Positions 27,972 to 36,974 of a DNA stretch of 64,000 bases are shown here, piece by piece; the first letter of the stretch is position 1; the number at the start of each line of letters is the position of its first letter. The position numbers were made by a program, and so were the translations under genes. The notes under the pieces were generated by a model that was not told the DNA's origin, searched no databases, and was given only the letters and a program-made list of their open reading frames with translations. The DNA is from JAEUMW01 sp963734295 (lineage in GTDB: Bacteria > Pseudomonadota > Gammaproteobacteria > Burkholderiales > JAEUMW01). The DNA is taken from positions 744,001 to 808,000 of the forward strand of contig CAVTGS010000012.1 in assembly GCA_963734295.1 (NCBI GenBank), in the 5' to 3' direction.

Positions 27972-29903
27972 ATGCGATATCTCGCGCTCCTCGTGCTCAC
28001 CGGCATGCTGGTCGGTCCCACCCGCGCGCAACAGCCGCCGTCCGGTGACGCAGCAGAGACCATCGTGCACATGCTCGACTACGTCGGCGTCGACTACCCG
28101 GAGTTCGTCAAGGCCGGCAAGGTGCTGGATGAATCCGAATACGCGGAGCAGGTCGAGTTCGCGGGGCAGGTCATGGCGCTCCTGGGCACATTGCCGCCGA
28201 ATGCCGCCACGGCCGGCCTCGAAGAGCGTGCTGCACTGCTGAAATCACGCATCGAAGCGAAAGCATCCGGCGCGGAGGTTTCGAAGCTCGCCGGCGAACT
28301 GCGCTGGGAGGTGATCGACGCGTACCGGCTCGCGGTCGCGCCGAAGCGAGCGCCCGACCTCGCTCGGGCAGCGGCGCTGTATGCGACGCACTGCGCCGCG
28401 TGCCATGGCGCGACGGGAATGGGCGACGGTCCTGCGGCGCCCGGCATGGACCCGGCGCCCGCCAATTTCCATGACGCGGCGCGCATGGGCAACCGCAGCG
28501 TCTACGGGCTCTACAGCACGATCAGCCTCGGCGTCGCGGGTACGCCGATGACCTCCTTCAAGGAGCTCCCGGAAACCGATCGCTGGACGCTGGCATTCTA
28601 CGTCGCGACACTCGGGGCCGACCCGAACGCGCTGCGCAAGGGCAAAGCCGTGCGCGAAGCAGAGGGAGAGAAGGCCGGCTTCCCGAACCTGCGCCAACTT
28701 GCAACGCTGACCGACAACGAAGTCAGAGCGCAGCACGGCGACGATGCACTTGCTGCCTTCGCGTGGCTCAAGGCCCAGCCATCGTTGCTGGACGCGGGTA
28801 CCGAACCGCCGCTCGCCTTCACCGAGCGCCTGCTGAACGAGAGCCTCGCCGCTTACCGCGCGGGCGATGCGGCGAAAGCGCAGCAGTTGGCGGTGACGGG
28901 GTACCTGGAAGGCTTCGAGCTCGTCGAGGCAAGTCTCGACACCGTCGACCGCGATCTGCGTCAGGCCGTGGAGACGCAGATGATCGTCTACCGCAAGCTG
29001 CTGCGTACCGGTGCGCCGCAGACAGAGGCGGCGGAACAGGCCGAGCGCATCCGGCAGTTGCTCGATGCGTCTGCGCAACGACTCGAAGGCCACGGGCTCA
29101 CGCCGATGACCGCGGCGCTGAGCGCCTTCTTCATCATCGTCCGCGAAGGCCTGGAAGCGCTGCTCGTGATCGCCGCGATCGTCGCGTTCCTCCACAAGGC
29201 CGGTCGCCGCGAGGCGCTTCGCTACGTTCACGCCGGCTGGATCGGCGCACTCGCGCTCGGCGGGGCGACGTGGTTCGCGGCGAGCTACGTCATCTCCATC
29301 AGCGGCGCGGGGCGCGAGCTCACGGAGGGCATCACCGCCCTCCTCGCCGCCGCGATCCTCGTCTACGTCGGCTTCTGGCTGCACGGCAAGGCCTATGCAG
29401 ATCGCTGGCGCGGCTTCATCGACACCCATCTGAAGGGCGCGCTCGCGAAGGGAACGCTGTGGGCACTCGCCAGTGTGTCGTTCCTCGCCGTCTATCGCGA
29501 AGCGTTCGAGACCGTCCTCTTCTACCAGGCGCTGTGGCAACAGGCTGGCGCCGACGCGAGGGGCGCTGTCGTCATCGGCCTCGTCCTGGGCGCCATGACG
29601 CTGGGCGCCGTGGGCTGGCTCATGTTCCGCCTCGGCATGCGGCTGCCGATCGGTCCATTCTTCGCCGTGAGCGCGTGGCTGCTGGCACTGCTCGCGGTGG
29701 TCTTCGTCGGCCACGGCGTCAAGGCGCTGCAGGAAGCGGGCGCGATCGCGGCCGCGCCCATCGGCGCGTTCACCGTGCAGCCGCTCGGCATCTATCCGAC
29801 CACGCAGACGCTCACCGCGCAGGCAGCGTTGCTCGTGATCCTCCTCGCGGGATTCGTCTACGGTTATTTCTCGGCGCGCGCCGAGAGCACTGCGCACGCA
29901 TGA
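27972..29903 (+). CDS. Cytochrome c-FTR1 iron permease fusion
   Basis: This 643-aa protein has a signal peptide (MRYLALLVLTGMLVGPTRAQ), a periplasmic cytochrome c domain with CAACH at residues 141-145, a helical spacer (about 240-370), and a C-terminal FTR1/EfeU-type permease. The permease carries the iron-binding motifs REGLE (391-395) and REAFE (509-513) in membrane helices. The architecture suggests redox handling of iron at the outer face before uptake. It is last gene of the haem locus, 25 bp after exbD, linking haem and free-iron acquisition. Substrate valence is inferred from the family only. Confidence 0.9.
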   Translation: MRYLALLVLTGMLVGPTRAQQPPSGDAAETIVHMLDYVGVDYPEFVKAGKVLDESEYAEQVEFAGQVMALLGTLPPNAATAGLEERAALLKSRIEAKASGAEVSKLAGELRWEVIDAYRLAVAPKRAPDLARAAALYATHCAACHGATGMGDGPAAPGMDPAPANFHDAARMGNRSVYGLYSTISLGVAGTPMTSFKELPETDRWTLAFYVATLGADPNALRKGKAVREAEGEKAGFPNLRQLATLTDNEVRAQHGDDALAAFAWLKAQPSLLDAGTEPPLAFTERLLNESLAAYRAGDAAKAQQLAVTGYLEGFELVEASLDTVDRDLRQAVETQMIVYRKLLRTGAPQTEAAEQAERIRQLLDASAQRLEGHGLTPMTAALSAFFIIVREGLEALLVIAAIVAFLHKAGRREALRYVHAGWIGALALGGATWFAASYVISISGAGRELTEGITALLAAAILVYVGFWLHGKAYADRWRGFIDTHLKGALAKGTLWALASVSFLAVYREAFETVLFYQALWQQAGADARGAVVIGLVLGAMTLGAVGWLMFRLGMRLPIGPFFAVSAWLLALLAVVFVGHGVKALQEAGAIAAAPIGAFTVQPLGIYPTTQTLTAQAALLVILLAGFVYGYFSARAESTAHA

Positions 29904-30324
29904 AATGCAGGCTGCCAGCAGCGGCAGACGCTGCGTCGGTCCGATTTCGCGTTCTCCCGCACCCCCAGGCGGGGGTTGTCTCCAGCAAGCCACCCACCCT
30001 TCCGGCAGGTCGCCAGCCATGTCATTCACCCATCACCCAAGGGAGAAGGCCAGTGATCCAACGACACGCGCTAACTAAGGCCGATCGCCGCAGCACTCGC
30101 AAACGGGGGAACCCGGTACCAGAGGATGGTGAGCTAGGCTTTGAAAGCCTATCTTTCCGAGGCAGAGGGCTACCGAACCCTCACGAGATCTTCATGAAGC
30201 GCTACACTCTCGTCATAGCGCTATTGCACTTCAGAATTGAATTGCCACCTGATTCGCGCGACCAGTGCCCACTTTTGTCCTGCCGGGCACGCGAGTCAGA
30301 GAACTTCCTTGAAAAGGTGCGGAC
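29904..30324. other. Intergenic region with a possible structured RNA
   Basis: The 420 bp between the FTR1 gene and the esterase contain a stretch (about 30085-30190) rich in short self-complementary runs, such as TAGGCTTTGAAAGCCTA at 30134-30150, and GGGGGAACCC at 30105-30114. An ATG at 30194 opens a short hydrophobic reading frame (MKRYTLVIALL) that soon loses protein character. It could be a riboswitch-like leader whose gene has been lost. I could not match it to a known class. Confidence 0.25.
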
Positions 30325-31991
30325 ATGAATCGCGTCATCGCTGCGCTGGCCCTCAGCGCTTGTTCAATTGCACAAGCTGTTTCCCCCACGGTGCCCCCAG
30401 CCCCGGTGGTGGCAACCTCGACCGTGCTCCCCACGCTCAGGGGGCTCAACAATCCGCCCGTGCGGTCCGCCGCCGAGACTCATTTGAGATGGAAAGGGTC
30501 AGTCGACGCCGTCTCATGGTGGCTAGACGGACTCGGTCAGCAAAGAGCACGAGACGAGATCAAGAAGGCAATTGATCGGACGATTGCTGCCCAGCGCCCA
30601 TTCATTACCTGGACCGGTGAAGGAGTCCTGCTCAAAGCTCAGGTGGCCAGCCGTTCGGATCCCAACACGCGCGGAAGGCATGGGCCGTGTTGGGTGATGC
30701 CGTAACGGTGGTTGGTACGGGCAAGTCTCCGGAGGAGGCTCTTTTTTTGTCTTGGCGACGAGAATTGAATGCGTTCTCCGCTAACCCACCCGACGGCTGG
30801 GTGGTCGACGAAACGATGAGCATGTACTTGTGGGTTCGGCAGAGTCCGGACGGCCGCCTGCTAGTCGAGGGTGTGCCAAGGGGCACGACGCTTGACCTGA
30901 ACAATAGGGTTCGGGAGAACTGGCCGCAAATGGAATTGCGTCGGCTCAAGGCCAAGATTGAGAATCTCGCGACGTGGGAGGAAGTCGCCCGGATTGCACA
31001 ATCGAAAATGGCCCGCCGCGAGAAGCAGCAGTCGACCGAGACGACGCTGCGGGCCGTCGTTGAGTCAAAAGAGAAGTTGCGAGCAATCAATGAGCGCCTC
31101 AAGGCCATGGAGAAAGAGAAAGCCGCGATCGACGCTGCTCGGCTTGAATCGACACAGCAGGGCGTGCTAAGTCTTACTCAGCTGACCTCGACGGCTTTGC
31201 TCACACCAGAAGCGCAGCAGTTAGTCGCCGAGCGGCCGTACCGGCTCGTCGTGCCGCCAGGCTACTACGGTCAGCCGCTCCCGTTCGTGATCCTCCTGCA
31301 CGGGTACTCAGGGTCGGGACAAACCATTGACGACTATCTGAACATGTCATCGATTGCCGTGGCTCGCAACTTTCTCTTGGCCACGCCAGACGGCGCCTTC
31401 GATCAACTCGGCTATCGTTACTGGAACGCCACCGATGCATGCTGTGCGGCCAATGCGCCGGTGCCGTCCGACGACGTCGCTTACCTTACTGCCGTCATTG
31501 ACGATGTCAGTTCCAAGTACAACGTCGATCCCAAACGTGTTTACATCATCGGCCATAGCAACGGCGGCTTCATGGCCCACCGCATGGCGTGTGACCGCGC
31601 CTCGCGAATCGCCGCCGTCGTCTCGATCGCGGGCGCGCAGTGGAACTACCTGCCTTACTGTCAGCCTTCGGAGCCGGTTTCCGTGCTGCAGGTCCACGGA
31701 ACGAGCGACACGTCCATCCTCTACAACGGCGGCCCGGGTTACCCGGGAGCGCGGACAACCGTCGCCGACTGGGCCTCGCTCAACCGGTGCACCACGGACT
31801 TCTACACTGCCGCGGTCTGGGACCTCGACACGCAACCTGGCGTCGAGACCGTTCGCGAGATGGTCGTAGGCTGCCCGGCGGGCGTGGGGGTCGAGCTCTG
31901 GTCCATGATATTCGCGTCGCACGTCCCGAGCTTTTCTGCCTTGGGCTCGAACTTTCTGTACAACTTTCTGATCGTCTATCCGAAGCCTTAG
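30325..31991 (+). CDS. Secreted LpqC-type esterase with coiled-coil extension, one frameshift
   Basis: An N-terminal frame (ATG 30325, signal peptide MNRVIAALALSACSIAQAV) passes into a second frame at about 30673-30680, where one missing base separates DPNTRG from KAWAVLGDAVTVVG. The joined protein is about 556 aa. Residues about 210-290 form a charged coiled coil (ESKEKLRAINERLKAMEKEK). The C-terminal 270 residues are an alpha/beta hydrolase of the polyhydroxybutyrate-depolymerase/feruloyl-esterase family: HGYSGSGQTIDDYL, nucleophile GHSNGGFMAHRMACD, LQVHGTSDTSILYNG, and a late His. The long N-terminal extension is not usual for the family. Base composition appears lower in GC than the haem locus. 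Confidence 0.75.
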
Positions 31992-32150
31992 ATCAACGTC
32001 TTGAGCCAGGCGGCTGAGCGGTTTACTGACGGACACCGCCGTCGTCCCACCCCGCCCCCCAGCGGGCGGGCCCTGCCCCCTTTTACCCCCAAGGTCTGTC
32101 ATGATGCCTGCGCCAGACCAGAGACTGCCCGACAACCCAGGCGGCGCCAA

Positions 32151-33131
32151 TCAGAACTTGATCGTCCACCCCGGTTTACTCGCTTGCTCCTTGGTATAGG
32201 TGACCCCGTCCACGCGCAGCCCGTCGTCATCCAGCAAGGTGATGATCCCGCCCTTGTTCGGGAGGACCACAGGGGGTATCAAGGCAATTCGCACGGCCTC
32301 CCCCGCACCGAGCGGGCCCGAGAGCGCCATCTTGTTCTTGTCGCGGTCGGCGATCTTCCATCCGTCGAGGTCGATCGCCTTGCTCGTCATGTTGAGCAAG
32401 GTCACATACTCCTTTTCCGGCGATTCGATTGCGTTGACGAGTGCTGCCACGATTCGCACCAGACCGTCGGGCGTTTCCTCTGGCATGATCTGGTGCCCGG
32501 TTTGATCGTCCGTGTGCCAGGACTGGGATTGGAACTTGAGAAACAGTCCGACCCACCGGTTCTCGCTTGGGAACTCGACGACCAAGGCGCCGTCCTGGTA
32601 GACGCCATCATCGTCGACAAAGCGTCCGACGTTGCCCTGGTTCATATGGATGTCATGCACGCCATTGCCAGGCAGGAAACCAAAGATCTTGTCCTTCGTG
32701 TTTTCCGGACCCCAGCGTTCGCCGAAGGCGTATAGGTTTGCTTCCTCGTCGGTCATCGCCCGCTGAATGAAGTCGTCAATCTTCTCGTTCAGATCGTTGT
32801 CCGGCCCGGGCACGTTGAACGGCAGTTTGCGCATGCGCTGGGGATCGAATAGATTGGTCCGAATGAAGTCCAGCGCGACGCCGCCGGGTTTGGACGGCAA
32901 GGATTTCCATCCCGCGGGCAGTTCGCGCAACTGGTCCAGAATCGCATGGCGAAAGTCGGGATCGATGAGATATTCGAGCTCCGATGGTGCAAGCTGTGAG
33001 GCAACGTTTACGGCGATCCGGTAGTCGGTCTGTTCGTCGACGACCCGGACCTGATAGTGGGGATTCTGGCCCGTGCCGAAACGACGATCGACCGCGCGTC
33101 CCTTGAGGACGCCATAATCCTTGAGTGGCAT
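32151..33131 (-). CDS. DUF2278 (YukJ-like) protein with C-terminal lamin-tail domain
   Basis: This 326-aa protein starts with the family signature MPLKDYGVLKGRAVDRR. It keeps the DUF2278 landmarks VNVASQLAPSELEYLID, LDFIRTNLFD, GPDNDLNEKIDDFIQRAM, AFGERWGPENTKDK and VHDIHMNQGN (158-167). Residues about 223-326 form a lamin-tail-type beta domain (YVTLLNMTSKAIDLDGWKI, GPLGAGEAVRIAL), a module often attached to secreted nucleases. No signal peptide is visible. DUF2278 has no established activity; clustered His/Asp residues suggest a hydrolase. It is in the accessory stretch and convergent with the esterase. Confidence 0.85.
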   Translation of the reverse strand: MPLKDYGVLKGRAVDRRFGTGQNPHYQVRVVDEQTDYRIAVNVASQLAPSELEYLIDPDFRHAILDQLRELPAGWKSLPSKPGGVALDFIRTNLFDPQRMRKLPFNVPGPDNDLNEKIDDFIQRAMTDEEANLYAFGERWGPENTKDKIFGFLPGNGVHDIHMNQGNVGRFVDDDGVYQDGALVVEFPSENRWVGLFLKFQSQSWHTDDQTGHQIMPEETPDGLVRIVAALVNAIESPEKEYVTLLNMTSKAIDLDGWKIADRDKNKMALSGPLGAGEAVRIALIPPVVLPNKGGIITLLDDDGLRVDGVTYTKEQASKPGWTIKF

Positions 33132-33832
33132 GATTGGCCCCTTTCCTCGGAGTGTGCCGCATCAGGCTCAAAGTGTAGAGCAGCGTGAGACGCGGGAAAA
33201 TAGGCCGAAGGAGCTATGCCTGTGCGGGCTCAGACCGTGCCCTCTATGCCGCTACGTGCGTCCGCTGGTGAACTTATCCCGTTTCAGTGGACGCCAACGG
33301 TGACGGCGGTGCGATCTCTTCGGCGCGCGGACCGTTGTCTGATACTGATAGCTCGTCCGCTCGCCCTTCCACCCGCTCGTGAAGTCGCCCAAGGCGTACG
33401 TGTCGTTGTTCGTATGGGTGCCCGAGATGCTGTAGCACGTCGGCGCGCGCACACTACCGATCCCTCGTTACCGCCAAGACCCGCAGCATATCGTCGACGT
33501 AGCGGCGCAGCGTCTTCCGCGTTCATCTCGTTGGCATGACTTCGAGCAGCGCGGCGCGCGGCCCGCCGACACGGCTCGCTCGGTCGGCGGTGCACCGAAG
33601 GAAATCCAGATTCGCCACATCCGCAATTGCCTCAAGGCCGATCCCGCCTACGGCGAAGGCGTGGCCAAGGCGTTGAATATCGCGTTGAGCGAAGTCGCCG
33701 TCTAAAGGAAGTGGCAGCCAGCTCGGTTGCACCGGCAGCGGGCCATAGCCGCCGCTGCAACCGAGGTTCACTCCAAGCGTCTGCCGCAGAAGGTCGGCCT
33801 TATGGCCCGAGGTAGTGGAACGCCGCGCTTCC
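33132..33832. other. Gene-poor stretch with relics
   Basis: About 700 bp without an intact gene. The right-hand third contains the catalase remnant (33538-33705). A minus-strand frame at 33252-33452 has a protein-like stretch (TYALGDFTSGWKGERTSY) but no recognisable family or ribosome site and may be another relic. Confidence 0.4.
33538..33705 (+). pseudogene. Catalase C-terminal remnant
   Basis: The plus strand encodes the last 55 residues of a clade-3 monofunctional catalase. DTARSVGGAPKEIQIRHIRN followed by CLKADPAYGEGVAKALNI corresponds to the conserved C-terminal helices (..NTARAMG.AP..IK.RHI.NC.KADPAYG.GVA.ALGI) of KatA-type enzymes, ending in TAA at 33703. Upstream the similarity decays within 20 codons through a frame change and no haem-binding or active-site region is present. 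It is therefore a decayed 3' fragment. Confidence 0.72.
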
Positions 33833-34681
33833 CTATCCGAAAGCCAACTCCATCCGCTCGCAGTACAGCTCCGCGATCATTTGACTCGCCCTGTCCGCGC
33901 CGACCTCGGATCTTTCCCGGCGGAGCTTGAAGATTCCGAGACCGTGGAAGGAGATGGTCAGTAGCGTCTCTCGACCTGTTGGCGCGAGGAACGCGAGCTT
34001 GCCCTGCTTCTCCTGGCCCTCGCCGTTGTTTCCCTTGATCACGAAATCTTCGTGCCACTCCCGCCAAGTTTCCGAGGACACCTCGGCGAGCGTGATGGCG
34101 AGGTTCGGAAACTCGATCTTGCCCGGCGCCGTCGCCTGCTTGACGGTGAACGCGTCGATCTTGGCCACCTTTGAGCAATCCAACCCATCGATCTCGAGCC
34201 GGAAGTTCGAAGAGACCCATTGCTTCTGCTTCCGGTCCAGCCTGTCCGTAACGTTGCCCGATGCCTTGGCGTTGCGTGTGCGCTCCGGCGCGATCTTGAT
34301 CGTGAGATAGCCGGCTTCCTTCGAGCTGGCGTCGGGGGCAGGAAAGCCGACCTCGGTCACGAGGGCGTTGACGAACTGCTGCTCGCTCTTGGCCTCGTAG
34401 TTCTGGTCGGCAAGAATGATGGCGCCATTCATGGGCTCGGCCTCCATCCGCAGCGACGCAGCAATCCAGTCGTACACCGGACTGCTCATGGAGAACCCGA
34501 TCGTCATCGTGATGTCCTCGTACTTCAACGCCCCAAGGCGCTTTTTCACGAAGAATTCGGAGTCGATCTCCTGGATCACCTCCGCGGTTGCCCCGCCGCC
34601 CTCGACCGACTGGACGTAACCGCACGATGCTCCCTCGAGCTGCAAAAGGAATCTTCCGGCAGCGAATGGGCGAACTGGCAT
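33833..34681 (-). CDS. Phage/contractile-injection tail-tube-like (gp19-like) protein, two-domain
   Basis: ATG 34681 has a strong AGGAGGG 7 nt upstream, so the 8-residue longer frame is not used; the product is 282 aa. The N-terminal half (RFLLQLEGASCGYVQSVEGG, KKRLGALKYEDITMTIGF, YDWIAASL) follows the T4 gp19/tail-tube pattern. That pattern is a ligand-like first strand pair, a 'pg..ky..itl' segment, then a helix with W. The second half (NFRLEIDGLDCSKVAKIDAF, FPNLAITLAEVSSETWREW) repeats the order, suggesting a duplicated fold. Typical tube proteins are about 150 aa. No sheath, baseplate, spike or ATPase gene is nearby, so it is an orphan; its role is unknown. Confidence 0.62.
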   Translation of the reverse strand: MPVRPFAAGRFLLQLEGASCGYVQSVEGGGATAEVIQEIDSEFFVKKRLGALKYEDITMTIGFSMSSPVYDWIAASLRMEAEPMNGAIILADQNYEAKSEQQFVNALVTEVGFPAPDASSKEAGYLTIKIAPERTRNAKASGNVTDRLDRKQKQWVSSNFRLEIDGLDCSKVAKIDAFTVKQATAPGKIEFPNLAITLAEVSSETWREWHEDFVIKGNNGEGQEKQGKLAFLAPTGRETLLTISFHGLGIFKLRRERSEVGADRASQMIAELYCERMELAFG

Positions 34682-34759
34682 GGGCAACCCTCCTCTTTCC
34701 GGCATTGTGCCCCTTGATCACGGGCGCGGAAAGGCCTCTATTTCAGGTGCTCTTCGGTG

Positions 34760-35336
34760 CAGAGCGATGCCTTCACGGTCAGTGAACCTGCCCGCTATCC
34801 GACAGCGTCGTGGGCCCGTCCCACCCGCCGCCGAGCGCGCGGATGAGCGCCACCGTCGAGTTCGCGCGCGAGCCGCGGATCTGCGTGTCGAGCCGCTGCA
34901 CCGTGAGGAGCGTGCGCTGCGCCTCGATCACGTCGAGATAGCTGGTGGCACCCGTGTCGTAGCGGACTTGCGCGATGCGCGAGGGCACGCCCGGCCGAGG
35001 TAAGCGCATCCCGTGTCGATTGCGCCTGCCCGTCCAGCGTGCGCAGCGCGATCAGATTGTCTTCGACCTCGGCGAAAGAAAGCGACGAGCACCTGCTGGC
35101 GGTAGACCGCCACGGACTCCTGCAAGGCGGCTTCGGCGCGCTCGAGGTTGGCGCGGTTGCGGCCGCCGTCGATGATGGGTGCGGTGAGGATGGTCCCGAT
35201 CAGGGGACCGAGCAGCCACGTGCGGCTCGACCAGTTGAAGAGATCGGCGAGGTCCGCCGACTCGTAGCCACCCAGTGCAGTCAACTTGAGCACTGGGGAA
35301 AAACGCAGACTTGGCGACGCCGATGCGCGAATTGGC
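34760..35336 (-). repeat. Direct repeat copy A (nodT 3' end)
   Basis: This stretch of about 575 bp matches 40372-40945 in the same orientation. Long blocks are identical, for example across the segments encoding TWLLGPLIGTILTAPIIDGG and RANLERAEAALQESVAVYRQ. The two copies bracket the PLD, CBM21-EEP and phasin genes. Confidence 0.8.
34779..35336 (-). pseudogene. Truncated copy of NodT-family outer-membrane efflux gene
   Basis: The minus strand encodes the last ~185 residues of an RND outer-membrane factor (SRIGVAKSAFFPVLKLTALG, YESADLADLFNWSSRTWLLG, APIIDGGRNRANLERAEAAL, SYLDVIEAQRTLLTVQRLDT). At least two frame breaks occur (near 34990 and 35085). It is colinear with, and by eye close to 90% identical to, the 3' part of the outer-membrane gene at 40394-41861, including about 20 bp beyond the stop. 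Similarity ends abruptly at about 35336, where unrelated sequence of the phospholipase D side begins. Confidence 0.85.
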
Positions 35337-35375
35337 CTCGAGCCCGTCGAGGTTACCTGCCTCGTCTGAGCCGTG

Positions 35376-36974
35376 TCACCAGAAGATCCGCAGGCGCCTG
35401 AGGATCTGGTCGAACTCGAACAAATACGGTTCCGCCACCCTCTTGTTCGCGGCGATGATGACCATGTCGTGCGAAAAGACGGACGCGTTGTACCAATTGA
35501 AGCTGCCGTCCAGGACCAGATAGTCATCGAAGATGCAGTACTTGGAATGGATCGGCGAATACGGGACGTCAAAATCGTCCAGGCCGTAGGCTAGAGCGAC
35601 CGGAATACCGGCTCGCTTCAACCGCATCACGGCTGGCAGCAGGGGCCGCTTCAGTTCCTCCGCCATGCGGTATTCCTTCCCGGGACTGCCCTGACGGGCG
35701 AGGTGTCCATTCAGAATGATCTTCACCTCCACGCCGCGCCGGTGGGCGTGAATGAGGGCATCGATCACGCTATCCTGGTGCTCCCCCTGCAATTCACCGA
35801 TCAGGAACAGGCATAGCTTGATCGAATGACGGGCGCGGTGAACTTCGGAAATGATGGCATGGTGGGGCCGATAGTACTTCCCGTTCGCCGCCACCTGGCG
35901 CCCGAACGTGTACAGGAGATTGAAATGGCTCAGCGGATCGATTCCGTACCGTTGAATCACCCCACCCCGCACGCTCTGGAAAATGTTGTCGAACAGCCGC
36001 CAGACGCCTCGGGAGCGAAAGGTCATGCCCGTCTCCCAGTTGGCCCACCAGCGGTCGAAGGTAATGTTGAACGAACCGGTGATGACATCCTCGTCGCCGA
36101 ACATCACGAACTTGTTGTGCATGTCCGGAGCGACTTCGATCAGCGAGTCCTTCGGGGTGCAAAAGACCCCCAACAGTTCGACTCCGGATCGCTTCAACCG
36201 AACGTAGTTGTCGCTGTTGGTCAAGGTCATCTTGCGCCAGTCAACGATGCATTCCACCTTGACGCCGCTGCCGTGGGCGTGGATCAGATGGTTGATGAAG
36301 TCGGCATCGTCTATGCAGTCGACGCAGACCTTGATCGTCTGCTGCCGATCGGGTTGCATCCGCTGCTTCCAGATCGTCGTATCGATCTGGTCGTGAATGT
36401 AGCGCTTGGGATGATAGGGATGATAAGGCTGGCCTTTGGTGAATTTCGGGACGAGCTGCAACGACTCGAAGTGATGGTTGAACCAGTCCACGTCTCGCTG
36501 TAATTCGCCTGCGTCCGTTTCCCACGTGCGATACGTGTTGGGGCCTGAGCGCTCGAGGGTGATGTGCCGCCGCTGCGAGCGTTCCTCGTCGAAATGCTGC
36601 CCGTCCATGAAGACGTAGTCGTGCTGCGACGGAATCGACCTGCCCTGTAGATGGGCTATGAACGAGAAGCCGACCCGTTTCACGCGCCCGCTCTTCATCG
36701 CAAACGGATGGACATAGAAATCTCTGGTAATGCGCTGGTGGATATTCCACTGGACGTCGACGGCATCGGTGTCGACCATGAACTTCTCGCACGTATCGTC
36801 GGAGCGATACACCTTCAGAACCACCTTCAGATTGAGCTCCGCCCCCCAAAATACGTCGAACCGGATGCGCCCCCAGCGTACATAGAACAACTCCTTGAAG
36901 TCATTCGTACGGGGTATGTTGCTGCCACCAATTTCTGCCTCGGTGGGAAACACGTATTCTTCAGCAAACGGCAC
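35376..36974 (-). CDS. Phospholipase D-like (HKD) protein with N-terminal beta domain
   Basis: This 532-aa protein has an N-terminal beta-rich domain (about 25-135: YVRWGRIRFDVFWGAELNLK, VKRVGFSFIAHLQG) followed by two HKD half-sites. The second is canonical, H476xK478x4D483 in IHSKYCIFDD with LDGSFNW. The first is H286xK288 in MHNKFVMFGDEDVITGSFN, where Gly293 occupies the usual Asp place and Asp294 is one residue later. HKD enzymes cleave phosphodiester bonds in lipids or nucleic acids through a His nucleophile. No signal peptide is seen. It lies 343 bp downstream of the CBM21-EEP gene on the same strand. Substrate unknown. Confidence 0.85.
   Translation of the reverse strand: MPFAEEYVFPTEAEIGGSNIPRTNDFKELFYVRWGRIRFDVFWGAELNLKVVLKVYRSDDTCEKFMVDTDAVDVQWNIHQRITRDFYVHPFAMKSGRVKRVGFSFIAHLQGRSIPSQHDYVFMDGQHFDEERSQRRHITLERSGPNTYRTWETDAGELQRDVDWFNHHFESLQLVPKFTKGQPYHPYHPKRYIHDQIDTTIWKQRMQPDRQQTIKVCVDCIDDADFINHLIHAHGSGVKVECIVDWRKMTLTNSDNYVRLKRSGVELLGVFCTPKDSLIEVAPDMHNKFVMFGDEDVITGSFNITFDRWWANWETGMTFRSRGVWRLFDNIFQSVRGGVIQRYGIDPLSHFNLLYTFGRQVAANGKYYRPHHAIISEVHRARHSIKLCLFLIGELQGEHQDSVIDALIHAHRRGVEVKIILNGHLARQGSPGKEYRMAEELKRPLLPAVMRLKRAGIPVALAYGLDDFDVPYSPIHSKYCIFDDYLVLDGSFNWYNASVFSHDMVIIAANKRVAEPYLFEFDQILRRLRIFW

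Noticed and set aside
32001..32150. C-rich palindromic stretch after the esterase as a terminator
   Set aside because: GC-rich with a C/T tract but no convincing stem followed by a T-run; the two converging genes could still share a weak terminator here.
33252..33452. Protein-like minus-strand frame (TYALGDFTSGWKGERTSY)
   Set aside because: No ribosome site or recognisable family, and the C-terminal half is basic and low-complexity; kept only as a possible relic.
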